Below, piece by piece: positions 35,686-47,441 of a stretch of 64,000 bases of DNA. This stretch comes from Eumeta japonica (lineage: Eukaryota > Arthropoda > Insecta > Lepidoptera > Psychidae). The stretch lies in NCBI GenBank assembly GCA_005406025.1, contig BGZK01000003.1, positions 1,178,001 to 1,242,000 on the forward strand, in the 5' to 3' direction. The notes beneath the pieces are model-generated. The model saw only the letters and a program-made list of their open reading frames with translations, had not been told where the DNA came from and did not search any database. How positions within the stretch are numbered: position 1 is the first letter of the stretch; each line of letters opens with the position of its first letter. The position numbers and the translations under genes were made by a program.

Positions 35686-35794
35686 ACTCGGCAGACGTTA
35701 CTCTGCCCGATCTTGTAGCTAGTTAATGCTTGCGACTTCGCCAGCATGGTCATACTATGAAATCCTTCACTTCCCATATCTACCGATCCTGTTG

Positions 35795-36010
35795 TTAGTT
35801 TCTATCTCGATTTCGCTTTCGATTCCTAACCCAGTACGGATTCTGATTTCTATTACAATATCGATTCTGATCCGGTTCCACACTCGATTTCGACCCCAGT
35901 CCCGTTCGCATTTTAGATTCAGGTCCTACTCTTGATTCTAAACCTCATACCGCTCACGATTCTGCTACCCATCTCTCTTTCGATTTCGATACCGATACAA
36001 TTTCGATTTA
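35795..36010 (-). repeat. Purine-rich degenerate repeat, inverted copy
   Basis: Pyrimidine-rich on the plus strand: TCTCGATTTCGCTTTCGATT, ATCGATTCTGATCCGGTTCC, TCGATTTCGATACCGATAC. Reversed, it is the same word family as at 18.7 kb (GGAATCGAAA). The Ser/Ile/Arg-rich open frame at 35,726-35,935 is a by-product. Confidence 0.75.
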
Positions 36011-36284
36011 GACGAATTCAGAAACAATTGCTGAGACAATAAATAAAACACAGATTATATTCTCAGCTGTGTATGAGTGAAGAAATTTTTTAAAATCAAT
36101 AAAATGGATACATTCTTTAAAAAAGTATAAATATAGGAATAGAGCCGAGAACAAATCATAGTAGCCTAATTTACTCACAATAGTGTAACTTTTTACTTTA
36201 GATTTTTTTTAGTTTCAATTAAGTAGCTAGATTTAGTACTACAAATACGCCGATGAAACCGGAGACATGATAGTTTTTTCGTTA

Positions 36285-36440
36285 GAAATCTTCCCAGGTG
36301 CGCATACCAATTAAGTTTCATCATAATCAAATAAATGGTTTAGGCACGCATAGGGGACAAACGCACAAAGAAACTTTAATTTTTTAGGGTTCTGTAATTC
36401 AAAAGGCACCCTTAGATGAACGTTTAGATGTCCGTTTGCT
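36285..36440 (+). repeat. Dispersed repeat fragment with TTTAGGGTTCTGTAATTC
   Basis: CATACCAATTAAGTTTCATC, GGGGACAAACGCACAAAGAA and TTTTTTAGGGTTCTGTAATTC followed by AAAGGCACCC match the style of the 26.4 and 27.7 kb repeats. It is a weathered partial copy. Confidence 0.45.
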
Positions 36441-37614
36441 TAACGCTTCTGCGCAGTAATTTCGCAGTAATAATAAACATTTATTCGCAGTAATCTCCTC
36501 AAAAATAAAATCAATTTAATTTTGATTTTCTTTCGGGCATATATTGAGATAAACTTGGGTTAACATATTATTGTTTCATTTAACTAGGTCAAAAAATTAA
36601 AAAAATGATCTGGTATTTTAGAATTGTGTCTAGCAGGCGTTAAACATGAGGCACGGCTAAGCTGCTTTATGCTGTGCGCTGTCAAATTACATTAGTCCTT
36701 CTCCCTACTTAACTTACAAGTTTGTAGGACGATGTTGGTCCGTTTTTTTCTTTTAATCAAATCACGAAATCTTTTGTACATGATAGCAAATGTTTTCATT
36801 TTATTTTTAATGAACTTATGTGTTATTGGAATCTACTGAACTAATCAAATAAAGCTGCGAGGAAAGGAAAAAACCGAGAGCAGAAGCGAGAGCTGTCGAA
36901 GGAAGGGTCCTCTTACATAGACATAAGCATGTCTACGAAAGGGAAGCCATGGACGGTAGCTTGTATCTAATAAAGTATACGAAAAGTACGTTTCGTACAC
37001 ATCGAAAAACGATTAAACATTAAAACAATATCCATATTATACAAACTAAATTTTACAAAAAAAAATCAAAAAACCCAACTCCAAAAAACCCTTAAACTAA
37101 AAAGTTAACAATAATTATTTTTGATGTCTTCAAAAAAAATTTGAACATGAAATTATTATTAATTAAATATTTACAACACCTGCTTAATTAATTACTTTTT
37201 TTCTGGAGCCGATGCCGGCCAACGCAAGATTGCCCGCGCCCTCCCGCCTCACGCGCTGTCTTCTTCGGTCAGTTTTAGAATACAAAGGTTTGCATTTGTC
37301 ATAAATAATTATTGAATACAATATGAAATAAGTAAGTTATAAAATAAATGTTTTGTTGTGCTTACTTTGTTGACACCAACTCCAGGGGCGTGCACAGAGA
37401 TTCAGACAGGGCATGCAAAGCTAAATAACACTTACTATTTTCAGCATTGTTTCGGTTGGCGGCCCACCGTCGCGACGGTAAGTATCTTTATACCTTGCAC
37501 AATCGAAAGAAAGCTGAAGCTGGTAAGTTTTTTTTAGCTTTGCATACCTTGTCTGAATCTCTTGATGATAAATAATTAGCAATAAGTGGGTATTATGAAT
37601 AATAATAATATAAA
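36441..37614. other. AT-rich spacer, no gene seen
   Basis: One GC-rich patch (CCGATGCCGGCCAACGC and GCCCGCGCCCTCCCGCC, 37,208-37,250) lies in AT-rich DNA. TTTAGCTTTGCAT...CTTGTCTGAATCTC near 37,537-37,562 is an inverted partner of GATTCAGACAGGGCATGCAA at 37,401-37,420. Confidence 0.4.
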
Positions 37615-38500
37615 CTCAAGCCCATTTCCCAGAAGCGTAGGCAGAGACTATACATTTCCACATAGTACGATCTCTGTATATCTCGCTTGCTTCACTGACA
37701 TCCCTCAATTTTTTCATGCAAGTTTGTCGATTTCGGGACTTAAAAATTGACTCTTTTTTAATACGCCACCAGTATGGTCTGCATAGGATTTTCTAGGGCG
37801 ATCTTTCTACCACACACGTTCGCTCTATAGATTTATTTTGTTAGTCTACTTTCGTTCATCATTTCCAGATGGCCAAACCAGCGCAACATACCTTTTTATA
37901 CTCTAGTCTCTACATTTCACTATTACGCAGAGATCGCATCTCCACCATATTGTTTCAATTTTCATTTTCTTCTGTCATACCCAACCCAAGGATCAGAATC
38001 CCATTATAGATAAGGAAACTCGCTCGTCGTGAAACACTTTTAATATTCATTATAGCAAGCAAGGTCCCATTCATTACACTTTCCGCATTCAGTCTTCTTT
38101 CGATATTACTATCATCTTTACCATCTTTTGTGAACAGACTACTCGTGTATACAAACTCTTTCACTTGTTCGACTCTCACCTATATATCGCATCCGGTCAT
38201 GCTTCTTCTTCTTTTAAATACCATCATTTTAATCTTGGTAACATTTACTTTCATACCTCTTTCCCTAACAGAATTTTTGATTTTAGTTACCATCTTCTGC
38301 AGTTCGCACGCCGACGGCACAAGGATTACTTGGTCGTCGATGTAGGGGGGAGACATTTGACAGACAGCTCATCCATTCCTAGTCCGTACTCATACTCTTT
38401 CAGATTATATAAACAGCCATCCATAGATCAAATCGAATAGTGAAGGTGAAACTACATATCCCTGTCTGACACCCCCGTGGAAGTCAAACCGGTATTGCGA
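37615..38500 (-). pseudogene. LINE reverse transcriptase C-terminal remnant
   Basis: Minus-strand frames read EYEYGLGMDELSVKCL (about 38,330-38,395), VKEFVYTSSLFTKDGKDDSN then IERRLNAESVMNGTLLAIMN (38,055-38,170), and further on a degraded RWFGHLEMMNES-type segment (about 37,850-37,900). This is the region after the YADD box through the C-terminal part of the same LINE type as at 29.5-31.1 kb. It is broken by stops and opposite in orientation to that copy. Confidence 0.8.
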
Positions 38501-38795
38501 ATATTTAATTTATAATTATTTAGTGAAATTTATTTTGTAAGCTTTAAAAATAATTATTAGCATCAATAATAGTTAGTAAGAACAAAATAATATCAATAAT
38601 AATCCTTTTTTATTGTAGGGTTTTTAAAAGTCTGTTTCAATTTTTTTGTAAAATTTATTTTATTTTTACTTTTTAATGGAAAATAGTTTTTTTTAACTAT
38701 CCACCTCCTGGTTTCATCATCAAACTTTCGTTACAAAAAGTAATATATAAAACTCATTAAAATGTCCCTATTTATGCGTATAGGTGTTAAGTTAA

Positions 38796-39012
38796 TGTGC
38801 GCGCGTCGCGTGTCCGCGTGTGCGCGTCGCGTGTCCGCGTGTGCGCGTGACCGTGAGCGATTGTCCGCGTGTGGGGCGTGACCGTGATCGCGTGTTCGCG
38901 TGTGGGCGTGACCATGAGCACGTGTTCGCGTGTGCGCATGGCCGCATGTGCACATGACTGTGTGTCCGCGTATCACGTATCTGCGTGTCCGCATGTTCGC
39001 GTATCCCACGTA
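38796..39012. repeat. GC-rich minisatellite (GTGTCCGCGTGTGCGCGTGA type)
   Basis: About 215 bp of imperfect units built from GTGTCCGCGTGTGCGCGT, GACCGTGAGCG and GTGTTCGCGTGTG. Alternating purine/pyrimidine CG/GT tracts could adopt Z-DNA. The 112-codon minus frame (His/Arg/Thr-rich) is a translation of the repeat. Confidence 0.85.
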
Positions 39013-40240
39013 CTTTTCACGAAAATGTTTTTTAAAATCACTTTTATACCACTCTATTCTACTAATCATCTCTTTTCCTCAAACAGTTGAATCGATTACC
39101 GCAAACTGATAAAAGTAGGTTGATTTGTTCAAAAATGATGGTTGGAAAAAAAATTTCAAAAATTTTTTTCTCAATCCTCTGTATACTGCTTTACCGATAC
39201 GTTCCAAAATATATCCAGTTGTTCTCCTTAAAAACAAAGTTGATCACTCGTAAATGCATTGAAATCAGTTAATTTTTAAGAGATATTGTTGGAGACAAAT
39301 TTTTAAAATGTTTTTTAGATTTTTTTTTCAAATTACTTCACCAATAAATTGCAAAACCTAACTAGCTTCATCGTCTAAAAAACAACGTCGATCATTGCAG
39401 ACTGCATCAAAAGCGGTACGTTAGTTCCAAAGACATATTTGACGAGAAATTCGAAAAATTCTTTTTAACCATCAAAATCGAACGTTCGACAAACACCATC
39501 GTTGAAAAATTAATGAAAAGTTTTATATATATATATACATGTGTGTATTTATGTGTGTATGTTGTATAGATTTTCGAAATCAATCGATTTTTATGCATGT
39601 TACGGTAGTCGATCCAACTGTTTGGAGAAAAGAGCTGAACAAACACACACAAACATATACACATCACTCGGAAAATAGTCCAAATAGATAAGTAGGAACT
39701 TAAAACATCAAGATCCTATGAATCGATTTCCGATGATCGAACTTCAAACACAAATTTTTCAATTTATGAAATGTTTTAAGTTTTCGTAACGGGAAATTAA
39801 AAATAACACGGAAGAACTTTCTTACGGGCTTTTATTTTTATGTATTCCCGACCTAGCGGCAAATCAATTTTAATTTTAAACAAAATGTGAATTTATTTTT
39901 TTTTTTTTATGCTTTTTAATTTCAGTAATTGTGTAAAAATTAGACGACTTATGTTAATTAGACGACTGTAAATATGATCTGATATTATCTATAAAAATTC
40001 TGTGCTTAGCCCGTTTAGTATTACATTGCATATCTTCTCTCACCAGGACTTAAATATAGAAATCAAGATATTTATACTGTTAAATATATACTTTGCTCTT
40101 GCACGTATTTTATAAAAGATACCAAGGAATCATCTAGTGATGGACAATTAGCTATAAATATTGATCAGGTTTTATTACTACATGAAAATATTTGATGATG
40201 AAGTCAGCTAATAATCGTATAATATAAAAAACAGACAAAC
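39013..40240. other. AT-rich spacer, no gene seen
   Basis: Contains a short (AT)n/(GT)n stretch at 39,525-39,565 and chance open frames only. Confidence 0.45.
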
Positions 40241-40402
40241 ATTAACACACGCACACACACTCTCTCATACAACACTCTCACACAGACACTCTCACACATA
40301 CTCTCACACACCACTCTCACACACACTCTAACACACACTCTCACACAAACACTCTCGCGCACACAATACACACAAAGCGCACGCACACGCAACGCACGCA
40401 CG
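40241..40402. repeat. ACACAC/CTCTCAC microsatellite
   Basis: About 160 bp of ACACACTCTC-type units that grade into ACGCACGCA. The Val/Arg/Cys open frame on the minus strand is a by-product. Confidence 0.92.
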
Positions 40403-40923
40403 CATGTAGGCACACATACGGGTTACGTCTAACGAACGTGCAGCCACGAAAATTCTACAGCACGACGGGAAATAACACGATCGTAAAGTGAAAAAGATGT
40501 AAACAGCGCCGACCTCGCCCGGCTAAAAATACGGATATTTCGGAATATTCCTCGTACTTGCGCCCACGCCGTCTATCTTCTTAGGAACGCTACTCATCTG
40601 CATGTTTATTAGCATCGTACGTCCCCTGAGCACACTTTTTTAATTTGCAGATATCTTGTGTTTTATATAAACTACTTACCTTCCTTTGCGTTCAGTAACG
40701 CACACCAGAATCAAATAGTAATACCTTTTTCATTCTAATTACTTTTAATATAATAAAATACTGTGATATAAATGAAGAAAAAAATTTTTCGAAAAAAAAA
40801 ATTTATCACCTAAGATAATTTTTCTCTTGTTACAAGAATATTTTTCTATACTTTTTCACTCTATTTATTGTAGGCTCTAGGAAAAATTATTTAGTGTGTT
40901 TGTATATTTCGTCACATCTTACG

Positions 40924-41200
40924 AGGGGTGTTCAATAAAAAGTGAGAATGTACATTTCACTTAACTTTCATTAAAAGTTATTTTCTTATTCGACATAGTC
41001 GCCTTTTATCCCAATAGACTTAGCATATATTTTTTCTAAGCTTAAAATTCGTTTGTTAAAAAACTTCATCCTAAGTATCTAAAAATTGCTGTACTGCAGC
41101 GACTACAAATTTCTGTCTTTTCAGATACTCCTTCATCTTTGGAAATGGATAGAAATTACTAGAAGCAAGGTCGGATGAATATGCAAGATCAAAACCTTTG
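40924..41200 (-). pseudogene. Mariner transposase C-terminal fragment with terminal end
   Basis: The minus strand encodes AYSSDLASSNFYPFPKMKEY then LKRQKF (about 41,120-41,190), equivalent to the family's YSPDLAPSDFFLFPKLKEHL region with the third catalytic Asp. In another frame it encodes LEKIYAKSIGIKGDYVE (about 40,993-41,045), equivalent to the C-terminal KCIELKGDYVE. The outer edge GAGGGGTGTTCAATAAAAAG at 40,922-40,941 looks like a mariner inverted terminal repeat. Frameshifted and truncated. Confidence 0.8.
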
Positions 41201-41469
41201 ATGTTTGCCGCTTCACTGGCGGCGCAACAAAAGATTATTGCTTCTCAATTGTTCTACACTAAACTATTCTAGATCATTCCTTCATTTTGCCTATATAAGC
41301 GGGTGCATGGCCCGAACTTTAGTTCAGTTCTATTTGATCTACCGAGATGATAACTTCGACAAGCGATATCCTAGCCAACTGCTAGTGCCGTCATTTTGCT
41401 TTGTGATTTTGTGTGCATCTGGAGTGCCTATTAATTACATTTTTTATTAAATTTATAAAAAGAAAAGTA

Positions 41470-43395
41470 AACGAAAATAATGTCAGGTGAAAAAAAACGA
41501 AAAGTAGATGCAGAAGAATTGTTTCTTATCTTGCACAATGGTAAGCCTATTTGTTTGCTGTGTAATGAATCCATTTCAGTGATGGAAAAATTAAATATAA
41601 AGAGGTATTACTCAACTAAGCATCCTTTGCTGCACTCACTGACAGGACAAATAAGAAAATACAAAATCCAGAACCTTATTGTAAATTTGGAAAAATAGCA
41701 GCTTATGTTTCATAAATAAAGAACACAACTTGATAATGTTGTGAAAGCTAGTTTTATAGGTAGTTCTAAATTGGCAAAGTCATTCAAACCATTTGGCGAA
41801 GAAGAATTTATTAAGGGAGTGTATGTTAAAAGTTTGCAGTGTTTTGTATCCTGAAAAGAAAAAAGAAATTGAAAAAAATAGTTTGTCAAGACGAACTGTT
41901 GTCCGACGTATAGAAATGATGACTAGTGATATAAAAACGATATGTATGGCTGGTTTTGAATCGTTTTCCATAGCATTAGACAAGAGCACCGATTTGTCTG
42001 AAACAGCTCAACTGACTATATTTATTAGAGGTGTTGATAAAAAGTTCACTGTTACTGAGGAATTGCTTGCTTTACAACCGCTAAAAGGAACCACTACAGG
42101 AGAGGACGTTTTTAATGAAGTTCAAAATGTATTCACAAATTTTGGCTTGCCATGGTCAAAATTAGTTGGAGTGCGCACAGATGGTGTACCTTGTCGGCTT
42201 ACGTAAAGGTTTCATCGGGATTTTTAATGAAAAAGCAACTGAACTAAACATGCAAAAGGATGATTTAATAGTCCTTCATTGCATTATCCACCAACAGAAC
42301 TTGTGCTCTAAGGTCGTTAGACTCCAGAATATTATGAATGTGGTAATAAAAACAATTAATTTTATTCAATCCCGAGGGCTTAATCATCGTCAGTTCAAGG
42401 CGCTTTTGGATGAAATATCAGCCGAATATGACGACATAACATATTATTGTGAAGTCATATGGCTATTCAAAGGGAGAATGCTGAAACGGTTTTACGAGCT
42501 TAGAAATTAAGTTGCAGATTTTATGCAAATAAAGAATAAACCAGTATCTGGTTGACCTTACAGGCTATTTGAATTATATAAATGTAAAACTTTAAATACA
42601 AGGACAGTTAGTAAATGATTTGTACAGCCATTTGAAAGCGTTTCAGAACAAAATCCGCTTGTGGAAGGCACAGATGCTTTCTGATAACAGTTACCATTTC
42701 AACAAGCTCTCTGCGTATGAAAATATTGCTTGTGCTCAATGCACTAAACAATTCAACTTACTGTCGGAGCAATCTTCGAATAGATCCAGCGATTTCAAAA
42801 ACATGTAAGATTGTTTCAATATATTTGCTACTCCAACAAAAAATACTCCAACAAAATGTACAAAATGATGCAATACACTTTCAAATGGAGTTGATCGAGA
42901 TTCAAGAAAACACACTCCTAAAATCTAAATTTGAAGACGTAGAGTTATGCGATTTCTACAAAAAATACCTCGAAGAAGACCATTTTCGCAGCTTAAAAAA
43001 ATTGCAAGAAAATTAATTCGTACATTTAGCAGTACTTACAAATGCGAACAGATCTTTCCAACGATGAAAGTTAATAAATCAAAACATTATATAAGGCTGA
43101 CTGCCGATAATTTGGAAAATCCTTCATGTCTTTGTATCAGTAAAATTAATCTAAACATCGATTGATTGGTTTCCCAAATTCAATCTCAATTGTCTCATTG
43201 ATTTCGGTGTCGCTATTTAACTTTCGTAGTTTGTAGTAATTGCAAATTTCACGATTTAGTTATAATGTACCGGCTGTTTTCATTTTACATTGTACTATAA
43301 CAACATTGTCGTATTATTTTATGTGTGATACCTATCGCTAAAAATTATGACACTACTTTAAAATGCACTACTTTTGAATGCGGCCCGCGAACGTA
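41470..43395 (+). pseudogene. Frameshifted hAT transposase (GTF2IRD2/ZBED-like)
   Basis: Successive plus frames at 41,480-41,698, 41,793-42,206, 42,166-42,510, 42,717-43,016 and 42,947-43,165 give one protein broken by shifts. Visible are a Cys-containing N-terminal segment (GKPICLLCNESISVMEKLNI), the core FSIALDKSTDLSETAQLTIF, DGVP and HCIIHQQNLCSKVV (the CIIHQ motif of hAT proteins), and the C-terminal dimerisation block STYKCEQIFPTMKVNKSKH followed by RLTADNLENP. These match the hAT transposases that resemble GTF2IRD2. The right end near 43,380-43,395 (GCGGCCCGCGAAC) is hAT-like, but neither terminus is firmly placed. Confidence 0.9.
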
Positions 43396-43404
43396 TTTGC
43401 GCAC

Positions 43405-44100
43405 TAAAATTTGACCCACAACATGTCAAAGATTGCACATAACTTTTTTAAAACAATTGTTGCATAATGACATATCATTACAAAGGCCACCATCTTTTTC
43501 TCGACGCTTCGACATAGTTTTATTTTAGTAGGCAACCCCTCGAAAGCAAATACCCACAGAGCAGACTGTCTTTTGGCTTCGGGATTGTAACTGTAAATCA
43601 AGCTTTTGTCACCTGTAACTACGTCGTATACAGCATTTGAGTCAACCGCCAAATCTTTGTATCATTTTGCGACACCAATTAACGTGAGGGAGTTTTAGAG
43701 CTTTGGTGAAATTATGAGGTATCCACTGAGTTCAAAGCTTCCTGACCGCTAAATATTCATAAAGGATTTTGTGCATTCAACTCATCCCGATGCCCAAGCT
43801 TGTCCAAATGTGCTGGACACTCTTTTGTCAGTTTCTATTATGAGCCACACAGAACTGATGTTATCTTCGGTCGTCGCCAGCGAAAGACGTCCTTCATGCA
43901 GATCGTCAGTCAGATTAGTGCGACCACGTCTGAGCTCATTAAACCAATTATAAACAATGGCAAGGAATGAAGCTTCATTATGTAAGGCCAACCGAAGTCT
44001 GTTATAGCTTTCTTGTTGGCTTAAATAGCATTGAAACTCATAGAAAATGATTACACATGAGACAAACAATTGTCTTTTTGCCACCAATTTTAAAAACAAA
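43405..44100 (-). pseudogene. Mariner transposase N-terminal and central fragment
   Basis: The minus strand encodes IVYNWFNELRRGRTNLTDDL then ATTEDNISSVWLIIETDKRV (43,800-44,000), the mariner helix-turn-helix region. It then encodes SNAVYDVVTGDKSLIYSYNP and RQSALWVFAFEGLPTKIK with RSVEKKMVAF (43,450-43,640), the segment around the first catalytic Asp (family TGDESW). The frame is lost between these blocks and ends shortly after HYATIVLKK. Confidence 0.88.
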
Positions 44101-47100
44101 TGACAGCTGAATATTGTATATATACAATAAGGTTAACAAAAACTTCCATTTTTTAAATTAAAACATGTTTTTATTTTACAGCTTTTACAGTGGTCATTTC
44201 AAAAAAAATTAAATGTCACCTATGCACACCATAGCATTACTAGATATTTTTAGTTTCAATTAATGTTTTGAATAAACATGCCTGGAAGCCGAGAGCACAA
44301 ATAACAATCAAGTGTTGGTCGCAGGTATTTTACAGCTCAGAGAACTATTATTGATTTATAAGGATCTAAATATAGCCGTTAAAGATGATGTGGATGAATC
44401 ACAAATCAAATTTAGCTCCGAAACAGTTCTTAGAGTTAGAATAGCGGTAGTAGCTGCTTGTACACTTAAAACTTTCTTGTAGCTCCTAAAGGTTTCTAGA
44501 GTTGTTTACAATCTCCCTTTAAGACATAATGCTATATGTTTATTATAATTAAGTGTGTTATATATCTTAAGGTTATGTATCTAATACACTACCGTCAATA
44601 GTTCTACAACAGAGGCAATTAAGAATATCGTCACACTAAATTCTACAACTTTATATAACTCCTTTATATAGGCAGCTTAGCCTGTTATAGTGAAGTTCAA
44701 TGAAGAGGTACAGTGTTGTAGTTGATCCATATGATCTGTATACAAAAGTTTTGGTATAAGATAAATCATTTATAACTCTGATCGAATAGAACTATATATC
44801 TAACCATTTATGATTGTGATTGTGATTAGGAAAGGATGTAATCTATGTTATCCTGTGCCCGGCATCTGAGAATAAAGAATTTTCAATCCTTCAGTAAAGA
44901 AACCTTGTTTATCAAATCGCATGAAAAACTATAGCCTGTATTTTATTCTTCACTGTAGAACATCTTTCGTTAAGGACATCGTAAGTCTGTTATGTCAACT
45001 AAATTCTGTGCAATGCTCTTGACGACTGATGTTGTTCGTGAAAGCTATAATACATCCATTACTTTTTTTAAAAAAATCAGTCATTATTGAAGGCGCATTT
45101 AAATTCAGATGAGAAACATATTACATATTCACATAAAATTTACAATCGCAACCAGAAAACTTAAAGAAAACTGATCTTAATTAACAGTCATAATTACATT
45201 TTCAAGAATCAATACATATCTCAAATATGTATTATTATTAGGGATTAAATTAAGAATTAGACAGATAGTCAGAGCTATTTATAATATTACTAGGGACTGA
45301 ATTAAGTCTGATGCGACAATAATGAATGATTGACATTCACTATTAAGAATTTGAAAATAAGTAAGGATCATAAATGTTACAAATCTCGAAAGGCTTCTTT
45401 TTACTGTAGTAAAATACCTAATTCCTTAGTAAACTAAATATATGCGTCGTGGACGACCGCTAGTTCTATAGCTATTCAAAGAGATGAGTGACGATTTTGA
45501 GCAGACATTTGAGATACCTTAAAAACTTGTCTAATACTTCTTCTACAATAGCTGAATACGAAGTGAACCCCTGGTTGAAAGGTTGCGGAGGTCTACCAAC
45601 CCTTTTATTTTTTAAAAGAAAAAGTTGTTGAGGCGTTTTGGAATTGTCATATCCTCAAATTTAATATTTGCAAAGTTGAAAAATCAAAAAGATAGTATAT
45701 TTTATCGGTTTTAAAACCTAACCAGGTATTTGCCTAATTATTTTAATAGGAATTCAAAAATGTATTTGTGGCACTTCGAAATTTTAACATAACAATATTT
45801 GCCGTGAAAAATTAATATTTTCAAATAGCCAGATCATTTTGGTGGAATTTTCTACCTGCCAGGTAATCAAGAATGTTAGTCATGAGTGTGACTGAACATC
45901 GCTGTAGGTAGGCAGGAGTGCGAGAGAACGTATATCTGCAGCTGTCTCTGTTGAAGGAAAATTTTTGAGAAATTTGTATGTAAAAATATAAATATTGCAA
46001 GATTTCCAAAATTCTGTGGTACTTACATATAAAGCTAACGACAAAGATGAATGTTTTAAAAAATATTTTTTCAATATCCTATAAGGTAAAAGTACCAATT
46101 ATTGACAAGGGTCCAAATATTGACACCCTACTTTATTTTAAGATGTATTTAATTAAGTACAATATAAAAACAATCTTATACATTTTTAAACAATCTTTAT
46201 GATTTAAAATATTAAAAAAATAAATAGTAAAAAATATAAAATACGTTTTTATAAAAATGTGAAGTTTACTCGAGTCTATGAAAACAGCTCGTGAGCGTCA
46301 GTTTTCTTAACTATTCTGGTTAGAAAAGCAATCTTTTAAAAAGATGATTTTTAATTAATTCATTTAATCGTACCAACTTTTTTTATGAATAACTGAAGTA
46401 TGAAAAATTAATAATATTATATATGTAAAGTATTAATATATTATTTGTTTAATTCAATTGTTTGATTTAATTATTTTTAATGGAATTGATTAGTGATAAA
46501 CAAGTATAATATGATATTTAAAAAGTAAAAAGATATACAACGACTAATACTGTTCATGCAGCTCGTAGTATTGCAAGAACCAATCACATCACAGCGTCCT
46601 TCAACACAGACAGCTGCCGATGTACGTTGTTCTCTGTACATTGTTAACTTATAAACTAATCTGGGATGATAAAGTTTTTCAATTATTATTTTGTTATTAT
46701 CTCTTATGGTACATTTAGGTAATTTGTGATTGATAGTTAACAACTTTCGAAATGAACATATTATTCAATAATGTTCTTGTACCAAAAAAAATATTTTTAT
46801 TTGATTTTGAAAGTTATTTACAAAGTACAGACCGGATATGAAACATCTCCTTTTATTAATCTTAATTAAAAGCCAGCTAAAAAACGAAAACACTGAACCT
46901 GAATAGAAAGACTGGTTCGTCGAATGGGACATCAATTTAATAATATTTAGGCATTGTTGTTTGACTGTAACATAAATCACCATAATATAAAAACAAGTAA
47001 TTTAAAAAAATAAATAACGCAACTGCCCTACTGATTAAAAAACTAAAAAGTAATAAACAAGTTGTATTAGTTAAATTGTATATACAAGACGAAAGGTTAC

Positions 47101-47270
47101 CCTTTTACTCGCTGACTAAATAGATAAATGAAATTATTATTGCACTCGGGGGACCGTTCTGTGAAACACTTTTTCATTTAAGAGGTTTTGTATTAAATAG
47201 TCCATTTATCGAGGAATGCTGTAGGGTATATAACATTAACCTTCGACCACAAATGCAAGTAGCAATCATA
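44101..47270. other. AT-rich spacer, no gene seen
   Basis: Only short chance frames. GTACCAATTATTGACAAGGG followed by TCCAAATATTGACACC at about 46,090-46,125 carries a repeated ATTGACA word and could be a transposon subterminal region, but I found no partner end. Confidence 0.4.
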
Positions 47271-47274
47271 AACG

Positions 47275-47440
47275 TCAACCATTCTGGCAAGTTGCAGGCC
47301 ACGTGAGCGCCCGCCTACGTGACGCTAGTGACGTAGCGCGGGCGTCGCTAGCCGTTCGACGAAATTTACGGGCACACACACGTAAGGTAAGACGTCGTTG
47401 TCAGTTGTGTGGCGGCTTCGAGTTGGACGTCGTTGATTAA
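47275..47440. promoter_or_regulatory. GC-rich island with ACGT-core sites and a plus-strand splice donor
   Basis: Contains CCACGTGA (E-box), TACGTGACG and GTGACGTAGC (CRE/ATF-like), TCAGTTG at about 47,401 (fits the arthropod initiator consensus), and ACGTAAG|GTAAGA at about 47,380-47,393 (donor-like, plus strand). It stands out from AT-rich surroundings. There is no coding frame. It is a promoter or enhancer candidate only. Confidence 0.4.
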
Positions 47441-47441
47441 T

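Noticed and set aside
38731..39069. 112-codon His/Arg/Thr-rich frame
   Set aside because: It is the translation of the GC-rich minisatellite.
38796..40402. Regular repeats that could suggest a CRISPR array
   Set aside because: Units are contiguous and degenerate without unique spacers, and the genome is eukaryotic.
40204..40413. 69-codon Val/Arg/Cys frame
   Set aside because: It is the translation of the ACAC/CTCT microsatellite.
41470..43395. The hAT coding blocks as a domesticated host gene
   Set aside because: At least four frame changes break it and no splice signals explain them, so it reads as a dead element.
46090..47120. Possible TIR element starting GTACCAATTATTGACAAGGG
   Set aside because: No matching inverted end or target duplication was found on the right.
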